From Pseudomonadales bacterium (GTDB lineage: Bacteria > Pseudomonadota > Gammaproteobacteria > Pseudomonadales > Halieaceae), in NCBI GenBank assembly GCA_024234855.1, contig JACKNN010000001.1, positions 620,001 to 684,000 on the forward strand: a DNA stretch of 64,000 nt, written 5' to 3'. The translations under genes and the position numbers were made by a program. The notes below the pieces were generated by a model. It was given only the letters and a program-made list of their open reading frames with translations. It did no database searches and was not told where the DNA came from. How positions within the stretch are numbered: position 1 is the stretch's first letter; each line of letters opens with the position of its first letter. Below, piece by piece: positions 25,252 to 33,716 of the stretch.

Positions 25252-25881
25252 ATGAGACTGACCCGGATTCTCCTGCCCCTGCTGCTGTTGGCGGCGATAA
25301 CCGCAGTACGTGCGGAGGACAATCCGGCGCGGGGCGGTGAGCTGTATGTGACCTGTGCGGCTTGCCATGGCGCCCAGGGCGAGGGAAACAGGAGCCTCAA
25401 CGCGCCGCGCCTGACCCACCTCGCCCCCGTCTATATCGTCGCCCAGTTGCAGAAATTCAAGCAGGGGACTCGCGGCGGCAGCGATGCGAGTGAAAGTGCC
25501 CGGCAAATGGCCGGAATTGCCGCAACCCTGGCGGATGACCAGGCCATGTATGACACCGCGGCCTATATAGCCAACCTTGGCGGCGAGGTCTCGGCCGTCA
25601 CGGTGGAAGCCGATACCCAGATCGGTGCGGGCTATTACCGTCAGTATTGCTCCGCCTGCCACGGCCCGGCTGCCGAGGGTAACCTGGCCCTGCACTCCCC
25701 GCGATTGGCGGGTGCGGACGACTGGTACCTGTTGTCACAGTTACAGGCATTTCGCGGTGGGGTTCGCGGCAGCCAGGCCGGGGACAAAACCGGCAAGCAG
25801 ATGCGGGCCATGGCCGGGGTATTGCCCGATGATGAGGCGGTAGCCTCCGTCGTTGCCTATATTCGCAGTCTTGCACAGTAG
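25252..25881 (+). CDS. Di-heme cytochrome c (c4-like), periplasmic
   Basis: Soluble electron carrier of 209 residues with signal peptide cleaved near AVRA/ED. Two class I heme domains are visible: heme motif CAACH (Cys35-His39) with Met86 as likely axial ligand, and CSACH (Cys133-His137) with a Met in GKQMRAMAGV. Both domains carry the same YxVxQLxxFKxGxRG-like segment, the mark of an internal duplication as in cytochrome c4. The ATG at 25252 has GAGGA six bases upstream and is preferred over 25246. The next gene starts six bases after its stop. It is expected to shuttle electrons to or from the di-heme peroxidase-like partner. Confidence 0.9.
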   Translation: MRLTRILLPLLLLAAITAVRAEDNPARGGELYVTCAACHGAQGEGNRSLNAPRLTHLAPVYIVAQLQKFKQGTRGGSDASESARQMAGIAATLADDQAMYDTAAYIANLGGEVSAVTVEADTQIGAGYYRQYCSACHGPAAEGNLALHSPRLAGADDWYLLSQLQAFRGGVRGSQAGDKTGKQMRAMAGVLPDDEAVASVVAYIRSLAQ

Positions 25882-25887
25882 CCGGCC

Positions 25888-27126
25888 ATGAACCCCCTGT
25901 ACCGGCATTCCGGCAACACCCTCCATGCACTGTTGCTCGTGCTCGGGCTGGCACTGTCCATGCCCTCGCTGTCCCGGGCGACGGATATCGTATTGAACGA
26001 GAACTGCCCGCCGGGCTTTGAGCTCGACGCTGGACAGTGCAGGTTGCGCACCCTTTACCAGATGTACGCCTCCCTGGAAGATGCCGGCGTTGGCGGACTC
26101 AAGACGGGTTTGCCACCTCACCGCGACGGGTTTACCCCGCAACAGATCGATCTTGGGCGCTACCTGTTTTTTGATCCCGTGCTGTCTGTGGACGGCACCG
26201 TGTCCTGCGCCAGCTGCCATGATCCCGACCGCGGTTTTGCCGACGGCCGCGGCCGCAGCGTGGGTGTCGGCGGCGAGCCCGTGCGGCGATCCGCGCCAAG
26301 TCTGTGGAATGTGGCATTCCTGCAGCGGTTTTTCTGGGATGCGCGGGCCGGCAGTCTTGAAGAGCAAATGCAGGGGCCGCTGTACGATGAACATGAAATG
26401 GCGACGAGTCCGGAGCAACTGGTACGCACCCTGAACGGCATCCCACTTTACCGGGAGCTGTTCAGGCAGGCCTGGCCGCAGGACTTCCAGGCGGACGGTG
26501 CGCAGATACAGCTCAACCAGGTTTACGCGGCGATAGCCGCGTTCCAGTTGTCCCTTATCTCCCTGAACAGTCGCTACGACCAGTACGCGCACGGCTATGC
26601 GGATGCACTGACGGAACCCGAAAAGGAGGGGATGAATATCTTCCGTTCCTTCGTCGCCCGCTGTGCGGAATGTCATACCCCGCCGCTGTTCACCAATCAG
26701 CAGGTCGCTGTGATAGGCACCCCGGATCCCGAGGGCATGCCCTTTGATCCCGGCGCGGCGGTGCCGCTGAACGAGCCGACCCTGCGCGGTGGGTTCAAAG
26801 TGCCTTCGCTGCGCAATATCGCCCTGACGGCCCCCTATATGCACTCGGGTCGGTTTGCGACGCTGCGCGAGGCCGCCGCCTTTTATACCGGGGGGCGTGG
26901 CCACGCCGTTCCCCCGGGAGAAGACCTGAAGATTCACTGGCATATCTGGGAGCCAAAACTCAGTGATGAAGAGCTGGACAGGCTGGTGGATTTTCTCCAG
27001 ACGCTGACAGATGAGAGCTTTAAACCCGTTGAGCCGCCCGAGTTGCCCTCGGGCATTCAGCCGGTTCACAATGCAATCGCCCGGGAGGGCACTACCCCCG
27101 ACAATGGAGTATCCAATCATGAGTAA
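25888..27126 (+). CDS. Di-heme cytochrome c peroxidase/MauG-family protein
   Basis: Periplasmic protein of 412 residues with an N-terminal signal sequence. Heme motifs are CASCH (Cys107-His111) and CAECH (Cys259-His263), spaced as in bacterial CcpA/MauG proteins. It also shows LGRYLFFDPVLS, GFADGRGRSVG and SLWNVAFLQRFFWDARAGSLEEQ. The last segment is the conserved CCP core, and GGFKVPSLRNIALTAPYMHSG follows heme 2. Whether it reduces peroxide or oxidises a protein or other substrate, as MauG does, is open; the extra Cys-containing N-terminal stretch NENCPPGFELDAGQC is not part of standard CcpA. It overlaps the next gene by 8 bases. Confidence 0.9.
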   Translation: MNPLYRHSGNTLHALLLVLGLALSMPSLSRATDIVLNENCPPGFELDAGQCRLRTLYQMYASLEDAGVGGLKTGLPPHRDGFTPQQIDLGRYLFFDPVLSVDGTVSCASCHDPDRGFADGRGRSVGVGGEPVRRSAPSLWNVAFLQRFFWDARAGSLEEQMQGPLYDEHEMATSPEQLVRTLNGIPLYRELFRQAWPQDFQADGAQIQLNQVYAAIAAFQLSLISLNSRYDQYAHGYADALTEPEKEGMNIFRSFVARCAECHTPPLFTNQQVAVIGTPDPEGMPFDPGAAVPLNEPTLRGGFKVPSLRNIALTAPYMHSGRFATLREAAAFYTGGRGHAVPPGEDLKIHWHIWEPKLSDEELDRLVDFLQTLTDESFKPVEPPELPSGIQPVHNAIAREGTTPDNGVSNHE

Positions 27127-28633
27127 AATCACAATAATAATAGGCGCGGCAGTCTTGCTGGCGGGCGGCTATTACCTGGGCAAGTCCGGCCAGCAGCCTG
27201 CTACTGTCATCAAGCTGGACAGTGAACCCAAGGCCGCGTTCACGTCCAGCGGTGCCGAGGAGGTGGCCTCAGCTTCAGCGAGCGTCGTGCGCAGCCTGGT
27301 GACACCGTCCAGCGGCGAGCTGATCGTGGTCAGGGATGGCGAATCCATCCAGGACGCGGTAGCGGCTGCCAGCCCCGGCGCCGTGATCAAGGTCATGCCC
27401 GGCACCTATAAAGAGACGGTGTATATCGATAAGGACAATATCACTCTGTCAGGCGTTATCGAACAGGGCAGGTACCCGGTGCTCGAGGGCGAGGGTTTGC
27501 GCAACGACGCGGTGCTGTACTCCGGCAATGGCGTCACCGTGGAGAACCTTTACATTACCCATTACAAGGGTAACGGGGTAATGGGCCAGGCCGGCAATAA
27601 CTTTATTATTCGCAACAACTATATAGTGGACACCGGTGTGTACGGCATCTTTCCACAGCTGGGCAAGAACGGCATCGTATCCCATAACATCGTGTCGGGT
27701 ATTGAGGATGCGGCCATTTATGTAGGTATGTCAGACAACGTCGACGTGGTGTTCAACCAGGTATTTGATAGCGTCGCCGGCATTGAGATAGAGAATAGCC
27801 GGCACTCGCTTGTAGAAAGTAACTTCGTATACAACAACACCGGCGGGATCCTGGCGTTTATTACCCCTGGCCTGCCCATCAAGAGCTGTGGGGATGTGCT
27901 GATACGGAATAACTTCGTCGTCGATAATAATCACGAGAACTTTGCCATTCCGGGATCACTCGTTTCGAATATTCCCGCTGGAACCGGTGTGCTGGTCATG
28001 GCCTGCGATGACGTAGTGATCGAGGGCAATATCATTACCGGCAATAACTCGGTGGGAATCACCTTCACCGATTTTTCCCTCGCCGGCAATGCGGCGAACG
28101 ATCCGGACTCTGAGCCCAACCCCAACCGTCCCAAAATCCTGAACAACATTATGCAGGACAATGGCAAGGACCCGGCGCCGGCCGTGCGCGCGGTATTGGC
28201 TGCCATGCTGGAAACTACCGGCCCCGACATCGTCGACACAGTCGGTATGGATGACGGCTGTATCCTGAACCCCGAGCGTTTTCGCACCATCGGGCTGGGC
28301 AAATATACCGAGTGTGAGTTTTCGACAACAGCCAATGTGGCCAGTTATACCTTGCCCGAGCCCGTGCCGGCTCGCTCGATGGAAGATGTCGACAAGGGCA
28401 AGCTTGCCTATTATGGCGTATGCGCCGGTTGCCATGCCTACAGCTCACGCATGATCGGGCCCCCCACCCAGATAATCCAGGCCCTGTATATGGATAACCC
28501 CGAGGGCATCGCTGAATATGCGGCAAATCCGGTGAAGAAGCGCGAGGACTATCCCAGTATGCCGCCGCAATCACATCTGGATGACGAAACCCGCCTTGCT
28601 GCAGCGAAGTTTATGTTGAAGGTCACCAAGTAA
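27119..28633 (+). CDS. Parallel beta-helix protein fused to a C-terminal cytochrome c domain
   Basis: 504 residues. Residues 1-20 form an uncleaved or cleaved membrane segment (ITIIIGAAVLLAGGYYLG). Residues about 75-350 form a NosD/pectate-lyase-like right-handed beta-helix of repeated turns (SIQDAVAAASPGAVIKVMPG; NNFIIRNNYIVDTGVYGI; DDVVIEGNIITGNNSVGI). Residues about 425-504 form a class I heme domain with CAGCH (Cys435-His439) and axial-Met candidate Met481 in YPSMPPQ. The protein is exported. The beta-helix resembles proteins of unknown function that pair with cytochrome-like partners; its substrate is not predictable. It overlaps the preceding gene, and a strong terminator follows at once. 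An ATG at 27104 is a less likely start. Confidence 0.87.
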   Translation: MSKITIIIGAAVLLAGGYYLGKSGQQPATVIKLDSEPKAAFTSSGAEEVASASASVVRSLVTPSSGELIVVRDGESIQDAVAAASPGAVIKVMPGTYKETVYIDKDNITLSGVIEQGRYPVLEGEGLRNDAVLYSGNGVTVENLYITHYKGNGVMGQAGNNFIIRNNYIVDTGVYGIFPQLGKNGIVSHNIVSGIEDAAIYVGMSDNVDVVFNQVFDSVAGIEIENSRHSLVESNFVYNNTGGILAFITPGLPIKSCGDVLIRNNFVVDNNHENFAIPGSLVSNIPAGTGVLVMACDDVVIEGNIITGNNSVGITFTDFSLAGNAANDPDSEPNPNRPKILNNIMQDNGKDPAPAVRAVLAAMLETTGPDIVDTVGMDDGCILNPERFRTIGLGKYTECEFSTTANVASYTLPEPVPARSMEDVDKGKLAYYGVCAGCHAYSSRMIGPPTQIIQALYMDNPEGIAEYAANPVKKREDYPSMPPQSHLDDETRLAAAKFMLKVTK

Positions 28634-28660
28634 TAATTTTTTACAGCCGCGGAGTTTTTT

Positions 28661-28682
28661 AAAGCCACCTTCGGGTGGCTTT
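28661..28682 (+). terminator. Rho-independent terminator of the redox operon
   Basis: AAAGCCACC-TTCG-GGTGGCTTT: a perfect nine-pair stem with a stable UUCG tetraloop and T-rich 3' side, 27 bases after the stop of the beta-helix cytochrome gene. A textbook intrinsic terminator. Confidence 0.9.
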
Positions 28683-29171
28683 CTTATTGGCAAGTACACC
28701 TGCGCTGCGTGCTGACGCCGCGTTGAATGAAGGACGATGCCACTTGTTTGGCACGGCGTGGTTGCCTGCGCGCTGTCATCAATTTGCTGATCTTCTGTCG
28801 ATGAAGATAGCGAGCTGTGAAAAAATACCAATGCTGCGACTATACCGGCCGGGGCTCGCGAACTCGGTGTGGATGCAGACATTCACACGCCTTCGATAAA
28901 AAATATTTCGATGCCGTCGTCACTGAATTGCAGTTTTCTCTGGTTCGATGCCGGCAGCCTGTATTTTCCAGTGCGTGTTTCATGCTTAATTTTTAGGCTT
29001 TTTTTTAATGTATTTGAATTTAGCTTTATCGATCTGTGTAAGGCGAATCATGGCGCGCGAGAATTCGTAACAACGGGTAATGAAATTGAGCGGTGAAACA
29101 TAGCGGTGTCGATGCACGCACGATGAGGAAAAATTTTTCGTGAACGGATGGCTTCGATCAAAAAATAACCG
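28683..29171. other. Gene-free, AT-richer stretch
   Basis: No credible gene on either strand: the short open frames here have no ribosome sites or familiar motifs. From about 28900 to 29170 the DNA is visibly more AT-rich than the rest of the window. It holds long T runs near 28990-29010 and a 12-base palindrome GAAAAATTTTTC at 29128-29139. It probably contains upstream regulatory sequence for the histone-like gene; an unrecognised small RNA cannot be excluded. Confidence 0.5.
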
Positions 29172-29199
29172 TTACATTTTTTTTATTTAGGCATACACT
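29172..29199 (+). promoter_or_regulatory. Candidate sigma70 promoter for the histone-like gene
   Basis: TTACAT (29172) and TACACT (29194) are separated by 16 bases in an AT-rich stretch, about 40 bases upstream of the start codon. Fair match to -35/-10 consensus; not tested. Confidence 0.4.
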
Positions 29200-29238
29200 A
29201 GCGTTGCGGTACCTATCACCAATGGAGTGATTATAAAA

Positions 29239-29898
29239 ATGTTGGAGAAGGAACTGGCCCAGGCAATCGAGATTGCTCAAAAGGCTCATAACAGAGTCGA
29301 GCAGTTGAGAAAGAAGTTGGTGGCTGAATCTGAAAAGTTGCACGCAAGAGCGAAACGCGAATTGAGTGTGGCCAGGAAAAGACGCAGCATTACCAATGCC
29401 CGGCTTGCAAAAGCAAGGGCAGCGCTGAAAGCCAGGACTACACCCGACAATCAGCAAAAAGTAGAAGTGTTAAAAAAGCAAGTTCAGGAGCTGACGCAGG
29501 CGATTGCTGAATTCAGCAAGGCTGCCTACGAAGCTGCTGAAAAATATGTCACTGTAAAAGGGGATACAACCATGGCAGCAACCAAGAAGAAAGCAGCACC
29601 TAAGAAGAAAGCCGTAGCCAAGAAGAAGGCACCGGCCAAAAAGAAAGCTGTAGCTAAAAAGGCACCGGCCAAGAAGAAGGCCGTAGCGAAGAAGAAAGCA
29701 CCGGCCAAGAAGAAAGCCGTAGCCAAAAAGAAGGCGCCGGCCAAGAAGAAAGCCGTAGCCAAGAAGAAAGCGCCAGCCAAGAAAAAGGCTGCAGCGAAAA
29801 AGGCACCGGCCAAGAAGAAAGCCGTAGCCAAGAAGAAGGCACCGGCCAAGAAAAAAGCGCCAGCTAAAAAGAAAGCGGCAGCCAGGAAGAAAAAGTAG
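29239..29898 (+). CDS. Histone H1-like / AlgP-like Lys-Ala repeat protein
   Basis: 219 residues in two parts. Residues 1-110 are helical and probably coiled-coil (AQAIEIAQKAHNRVEQLRKK). From residue about 115 the chain is a Lys/Ala/Pro/Val repeat built on KKKAPAKKKAV units, like the DNA-binding tails of eukaryotic H1, chlamydial HctB and pseudomonad AlgP. It should bind DNA without sequence specificity and may affect nucleoid structure or gene expression. The N-terminal part uses AT-rich codons unlike the neighbouring genes. ATG 29239 has GGAG eleven bases upstream; a GTG at 29227 is the alternative. It stands alone and is convergent to the protease gene. Confidence 0.83.
   Translation: MLEKELAQAIEIAQKAHNRVEQLRKKLVAESEKLHARAKRELSVARKRRSITNARLAKARAALKARTTPDNQQKVEVLKKQVQELTQAIAEFSKAAYEAAEKYVTVKGDTTMAATKKKAAPKKKAVAKKKAPAKKKAVAKKAPAKKKAVAKKKAPAKKKAVAKKKAPAKKKAVAKKKAPAKKKAAAKKAPAKKKAVAKKKAPAKKKAPAKKKAAARKKK
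29575..29895 (+). repeat. In-frame tandem repeat coding Lys-Ala units
   Basis: About ten imperfect copies of a unit of roughly 30-36 bases, built on GCCAAGAAGAAAGCCGTAGC and its shorter variants, encoding KKKAPAKKKAV. Copies differ by synonymous changes (AAA/AAG, GCC/GCA/GCT) and by one- or two-residue shortening. Such a tract can change length by slippage or recombination. Confidence 0.85.
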
Positions 29899-29966
29899 AA
29901 GATCGTAGAGCCAGGGTGACTTAAGGGAAGGCGTTCAGGCGCCCCGGGTGACCGGGGTGCCCGCGT

Positions 29967-32609
29967 TTACTTCCTGCCCGAAAGTAGCCTGGGCGACGCG
30001 AGCCTTGCTCTTGGTTCAACCTGGCCCATTCCGGGCCGGGTGGTTTGACCGTCTGCGCTTATTGACGGTATGGCTATCAGGTAGTCGACCGGGAAGTCGA
30101 TATTATCCCGATCCGATTCCAGATCGATGACAATCGGTTGGTCTACTGTTAGCCAGGATCCGCATGCCTCGCCCGCGTCGCAGATCAGCAGGTCGTTATC
30201 TGCGTCGCTGCCGGCAAAGAGCTGGTAGTGCCCGCGTGGTACATCGGTGAACGCGAAGTCATAGCGGCCGTTCCTTGCCACCGCGCTTCCCTGGGCGACG
30301 GGTTCTTCCGTTTCCTGTTCATACAACAGTATGTAAACGACACCCACATCCGCCGCTACTCCAGTACCGACAGACATAATCACGCGTATGTCGAGCGTAT
30401 TGATGTTCGATCGGGCGGTGATTTGTGCCGAGTACACGCCTGCGGAAAGGCCCGCCCGCTCCACCGCTACCCGGTAAACACCGAGCCCGTTGGTGTCCAC
30501 ATTCGACGGTTGGAGTTCCAGCCAGGGCGCGGTGGTGGAGACTGAGATGAGCGCCAACTCCCCTTTGCCGCCATTGCGCAGTTCCAGATCCAGGCTCTCT
30601 ACATTACCGGAGAAATTCAAGCCGCTCGCAGACGCGCTCAGCAGTGGCTTGTCCGCAGGCGCGCTGCCGCCTGCTGTGAGTGCGGCGAGCACCGCCCTTT
30701 GTGCGTTGATAAGGCCGTGGCCATACTCGTTGTCCCGTCCCGGTGCGCCGAGGTCATCAGCGAGTTCGCCGCGTACCAGTAGCGCGTCTATGTCGGCGGG
30801 ACTCAGTGCGGGATTTACGGATTTCATAAGCGCAATCACACCCGAGACGTGGGGTGCGGCCATCGATGTTCCAACCAGGAAGGTGTAGCCCGCTTCGCCG
30901 CCCGGGCCCAGCCCGCCGGTGCTGAGCACGCCGTCCGGGTAGCCGTCGCCGTTCTGGTCCACACCGTAATTGCCGCCGGGTGCCGCGATGTCGATTGAAG
31001 CCCCTGTATTGGAATAACTGGCGCGCTGGCGTTGGGCGTCCACCGCGGCAACTGATATCACCCCGTCATAAGCCGCGGGGTACGATGGCTGTGACGAGGC
31101 TTCGTTGCCGGCGGATGCGACAACGCTTATGCCCGCGGTTCGCACCTGCTGGTAAAGCGCCTGGCTGGATTGGCTGAACGGGGCGCCACCCAGACTCAGG
31201 TTGATGATGTCGGCAGCCCTGGCGGGCAAGGTCCCGGAATCGTTGGCCAGGCCGGCGGCATAGCGAACAGCCTGGTCGACATCGTAACTGGTACCTTCGC
31301 CGTTGGTACCCAGTACCCGCAGCGGCATGATGCGGGAATCGTAGGCAACGCCGGCCACACCCAGTCCATTATTGCCGGCGGCAGCGACGGTGCCGCTGAC
31401 GTGGGTGCCGTGGAAGCTGTTGGTACCGGCGCCCCGGCTGTCGCCCGGATCCTCGGGATCGGGATCAATACCATCGCCGTCGCCGGCGCTCGATGGGCTG
31501 CGGACGAAATCATAGCCGTCGACCCATTGTCCGGACAGGTCGGGGTGGCGGGAGAGAATGCCGGTATCGATTACCGCAACAATGACCTGCGGACTTCCGG
31601 CCGTGGTGTCCCAGGCCGATGGCAGATCGATGAGCGGGTAGTGCCATTGAAGCTCATAACCGGGGTCGTTCGGCACAGCCTCTGCCCGGACCCGGTAGTT
31701 GGGTTCGGCATAGTCGATATCGGGGTCGTGTCTCAGGGCCTTGATCGCGAGCAGGGTTTCCAGTCGCGCCTGTAGCCGGGGGTCGTCGACTCGATCAAGT
31801 TTTTCCAGCGCCTTGCCGGTGCGCTCCCGGGTTTCAGTGCCGCCGGGCAGCCCGCGCCGCATCCCCATCAATCGCGCCCGCCCGGGGCCACCCGCCCGGG
31901 GCTCGAAACCCATACGGCGGAGGCGGCCGAGGGCGGGAACTGCATTGTCGGCTTCCGGGTCCGCCTCGTGGCGGTATTTCACCACGGATTGCCAGGGCAC
32001 GATGTCATACGTTCGCACGCCCTGGCCGGTTGCGGCACCCTGGTCGCCGATGGCGAGAATATAATTGGTGGCGCCTTCGTATGCGAAGGCATTGACGATA
32101 TAGGTACCGTCCGACGGTACGACCAGGCTTTCTATCTCGCCCGACTCGATAGAGAAGTCGAGCATCCTGCCCTGGGTATCAAACAGGTAGAGATCGGCAT
32201 CGGCCTGCTGAAAATCTGCCACCAGCATGGTGATACTCTGGCCCGCCAGCAGGTCCACCCTGAAATAGTCATCGATATCGCCGTCGACCTGTGAGCGGCC
32301 GGGGGCGCCGCTGCCCGGCTGGTTTACATAGCCACCGAGGGTGATCGGGTTGGGAATGGGCTGGGCGGAGGCCACCGTGTTGTTTGCCCGGCTGGTGCCG
32401 GCAGGATCGTTGGTGTCGCCGTCCACGGCCTGGCTGGTCGATGCGGTTATGCTGCCGGCGATGCGGAAGAGCCCGGGGGGCGGTTCAATCGGCGGGGGAA
32501 CGACAGGCGGCTCCGGGTTTGATGAACCGCCGCCGCCACCCCCGCCGCAGGCAGCGACGAGAAGCGGGACGGCAAGAACGGCCGCCAGTCGGAAAGAGCG
32601 CTTGTGCAT
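29967..32609 (-). CDS. Subtilisin-family (S8) serine protease lipoprotein
   Basis: Envelope-anchored or surface protease of 880 residues. The start at 32609 gives a signal peptide with lipobox LLVAAC (Cys21), followed by a Gly/Pro-rich linker. A domain at about 90-210 resembles the bacterial pre-peptidase domain (DIDDYFRVDLLAGQSITMLV). The S8 domain has the triad Asp348 (AVIDTGI), His403 (HGTHVSG) and Ser582 (GTSMAAPH). After it come about 280 residues of beta-rich accessory domain. The region 220-330 with many Arg is likely an inhibitory propeptide. Upstream extension of the frame lacks a signal peptide. It lies 64 bases downstream of the quinone oxidoreductase gene on the same strand. Confidence 0.9.
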   Translation of the reverse strand: MHKRSFRLAAVLAVPLLVAACGGGGGGGSSNPEPPVVPPPIEPPPGLFRIAGSITASTSQAVDGDTNDPAGTSRANNTVASAQPIPNPITLGGYVNQPGSGAPGRSQVDGDIDDYFRVDLLAGQSITMLVADFQQADADLYLFDTQGRMLDFSIESGEIESLVVPSDGTYIVNAFAYEGATNYILAIGDQGAATGQGVRTYDIVPWQSVVKYRHEADPEADNAVPALGRLRRMGFEPRAGGPGRARLMGMRRGLPGGTETRERTGKALEKLDRVDDPRLQARLETLLAIKALRHDPDIDYAEPNYRVRAEAVPNDPGYELQWHYPLIDLPSAWDTTAGSPQVIVAVIDTGILSRHPDLSGQWVDGYDFVRSPSSAGDGDGIDPDPEDPGDSRGAGTNSFHGTHVSGTVAAAGNNGLGVAGVAYDSRIMPLRVLGTNGEGTSYDVDQAVRYAAGLANDSGTLPARAADIINLSLGGAPFSQSSQALYQQVRTAGISVVASAGNEASSQPSYPAAYDGVISVAAVDAQRQRASYSNTGASIDIAAPGGNYGVDQNGDGYPDGVLSTGGLGPGGEAGYTFLVGTSMAAPHVSGVIALMKSVNPALSPADIDALLVRGELADDLGAPGRDNEYGHGLINAQRAVLAALTAGGSAPADKPLLSASASGLNFSGNVESLDLELRNGGKGELALISVSTTAPWLELQPSNVDTNGLGVYRVAVERAGLSAGVYSAQITARSNINTLDIRVIMSVGTGVAADVGVVYILLYEQETEEPVAQGSAVARNGRYDFAFTDVPRGHYQLFAGSDADNDLLICDAGEACGSWLTVDQPIVIDLESDRDNIDFPVDYLIAIPSISADGQTTRPGMGQVEPRARLASPRLLSGRK

Positions 32610-32673
32610 GATGCAACCGGGACAGGACTGCTGCCAGAGCTGGCCGCCTACGATAACAGAGTTTTCCGGCGGT

Positions 32674-33666
32674 CTACATCTGCAGAATGATCTTGCCCAT
32701 ATGCTGCCCGCTCTGCATATAGTCCTGGGCCTGTTCGGCTTCTTCCAGGGTGAAGATGCGGTCCACCAACGGCTTGACGGCGCCACTTTCCAGGTGCGGG
32801 TACACCCGCTCGAGAATTTCACGCACCATCACGGCTTTCTGGGCGAAACTTTGCGCGCGCAACGTGGAGCCGGTCAGCACCAGGCGCTTCATAAGCAGTG
32901 GCCCGAAATTGACCTCGGCGCGGGCGCCGCGGATGAAGGCGATATACACAATGCGGCCTTCCGGTGCGGCGACATTGATATTCTTCTGGATAAAATCGCC
33001 GCCCGCAATATCCAGGATGACATTGATCCTGTCCTTCATGCCAAGGTCGCCAAGCACCTGCTCAAAGTCCTCGGCCTGGTAGTTGATGGCGCGGGTGGCG
33101 CCCAGCGCCTCAAGTGCCCGGCACTTCTCTTCGCTGCCGGCGGTAGTGTAGACCTCGGCTCCCATGGCCTTGCAGATGGCGATCCCGAGCGTGCCAATGC
33201 CGCTGGCGCCCCCGTGAATCAATACCCGCTCCCCGGTGCGCAACTGGCAGCGCTGGAACAGGTTGTGCCATACCGTCAGCAGGGCTTCGGGCAGGGCTGC
33301 CGCCTCGGCCATGCCCAGGCCGGCGGGGATGGGCAGGCACTGGCTCACCGGTGCCACCGTGTAATCCGCGTAGCCGCCGCCGTGAGTCAGGGCACATACC
33401 TTGTCACCCACATGCCAGTTATCCACGCCGGCCCCGGTGGCGATCACGACACCCGCCACCTCCAGCCCCATGATAGGCGAAGCGTCCTCCGGGGGCGGGT
33501 ACAGGCCCTTGCGCTGGAGCAGGTCGGCGCGGTTGAGGCCGGCCGCGCTCACCTTGATCAACACCTCTCCCGGCCGGGGCGAGGGCGTTGGCCCGTGTTC
33601 GATGCGAATACTGCGGTCTTCCGGGTCGACGGCGACATAACGACGTTGGGCGGGCGGCGTGTCCAT
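32674..33666 (-). CDS. NAD(P)H quinone oxidoreductase, PIG3/zeta-crystallin family
   Basis: Zinc-independent medium-chain reductase of 330 residues. Features: GEVLIKVSAAGLNRADLLQRKG at the N-terminus as in PIG3-like enzymes, the nucleotide fold (VLIHGGASGIGTLGIAICKAMGAEVY), and the C-terminal IFTLEEAEQAQDYMQSGQHMGKIIL. It would reduce quinones or enones with NADPH. It follows the tetR gene by about 50 bases on the same strand, so the two may share a transcript and a regulator. The physiological substrate is unknown. Confidence 0.9.
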   Translation of the reverse strand: MDTPPAQRRYVAVDPEDRSIRIEHGPTPSPRPGEVLIKVSAAGLNRADLLQRKGLYPPPEDASPIMGLEVAGVVIATGAGVDNWHVGDKVCALTHGGGYADYTVAPVSQCLPIPAGLGMAEAAALPEALLTVWHNLFQRCQLRTGERVLIHGGASGIGTLGIAICKAMGAEVYTTAGSEEKCRALEALGATRAINYQAEDFEQVLGDLGMKDRINVILDIAGGDFIQKNINVAAPEGRIVYIAFIRGARAEVNFGPLLMKRLVLTGSTLRAQSFAQKAVMVREILERVYPHLESGAVKPLVDRIFTLEEAEQAQDYMQSGQHMGKIILQM

Positions 33667-33716
33667 TGTTCCTCCTGGGGCGGTGTGGGTTGGGTGGTCG
33701 GGCGCGGGCGGCGGGT

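Noticed and set aside
29526..29849. Minus-strand open frame of Phe/Leu/Ala repeats that looks like a membrane protein
   Set aside because: It is the antisense image of the Lys-Ala repeat tail; no ribosome site, and repeats follow the sense codons.
29575..29895. Regularly spaced repeats that might suggest a CRISPR array
   Set aside because: Repeats are in-frame, imperfect, without unique spacers, and encode KKKAPAKKKAV units.
14163..32609. Possible IPTL-CTERM substrate of exosortase H, for example the subtilisin-like protein
   Set aside because: None of the encoded exported proteins ends in an IPTLxxWG motif followed by a membrane helix and basic residues.
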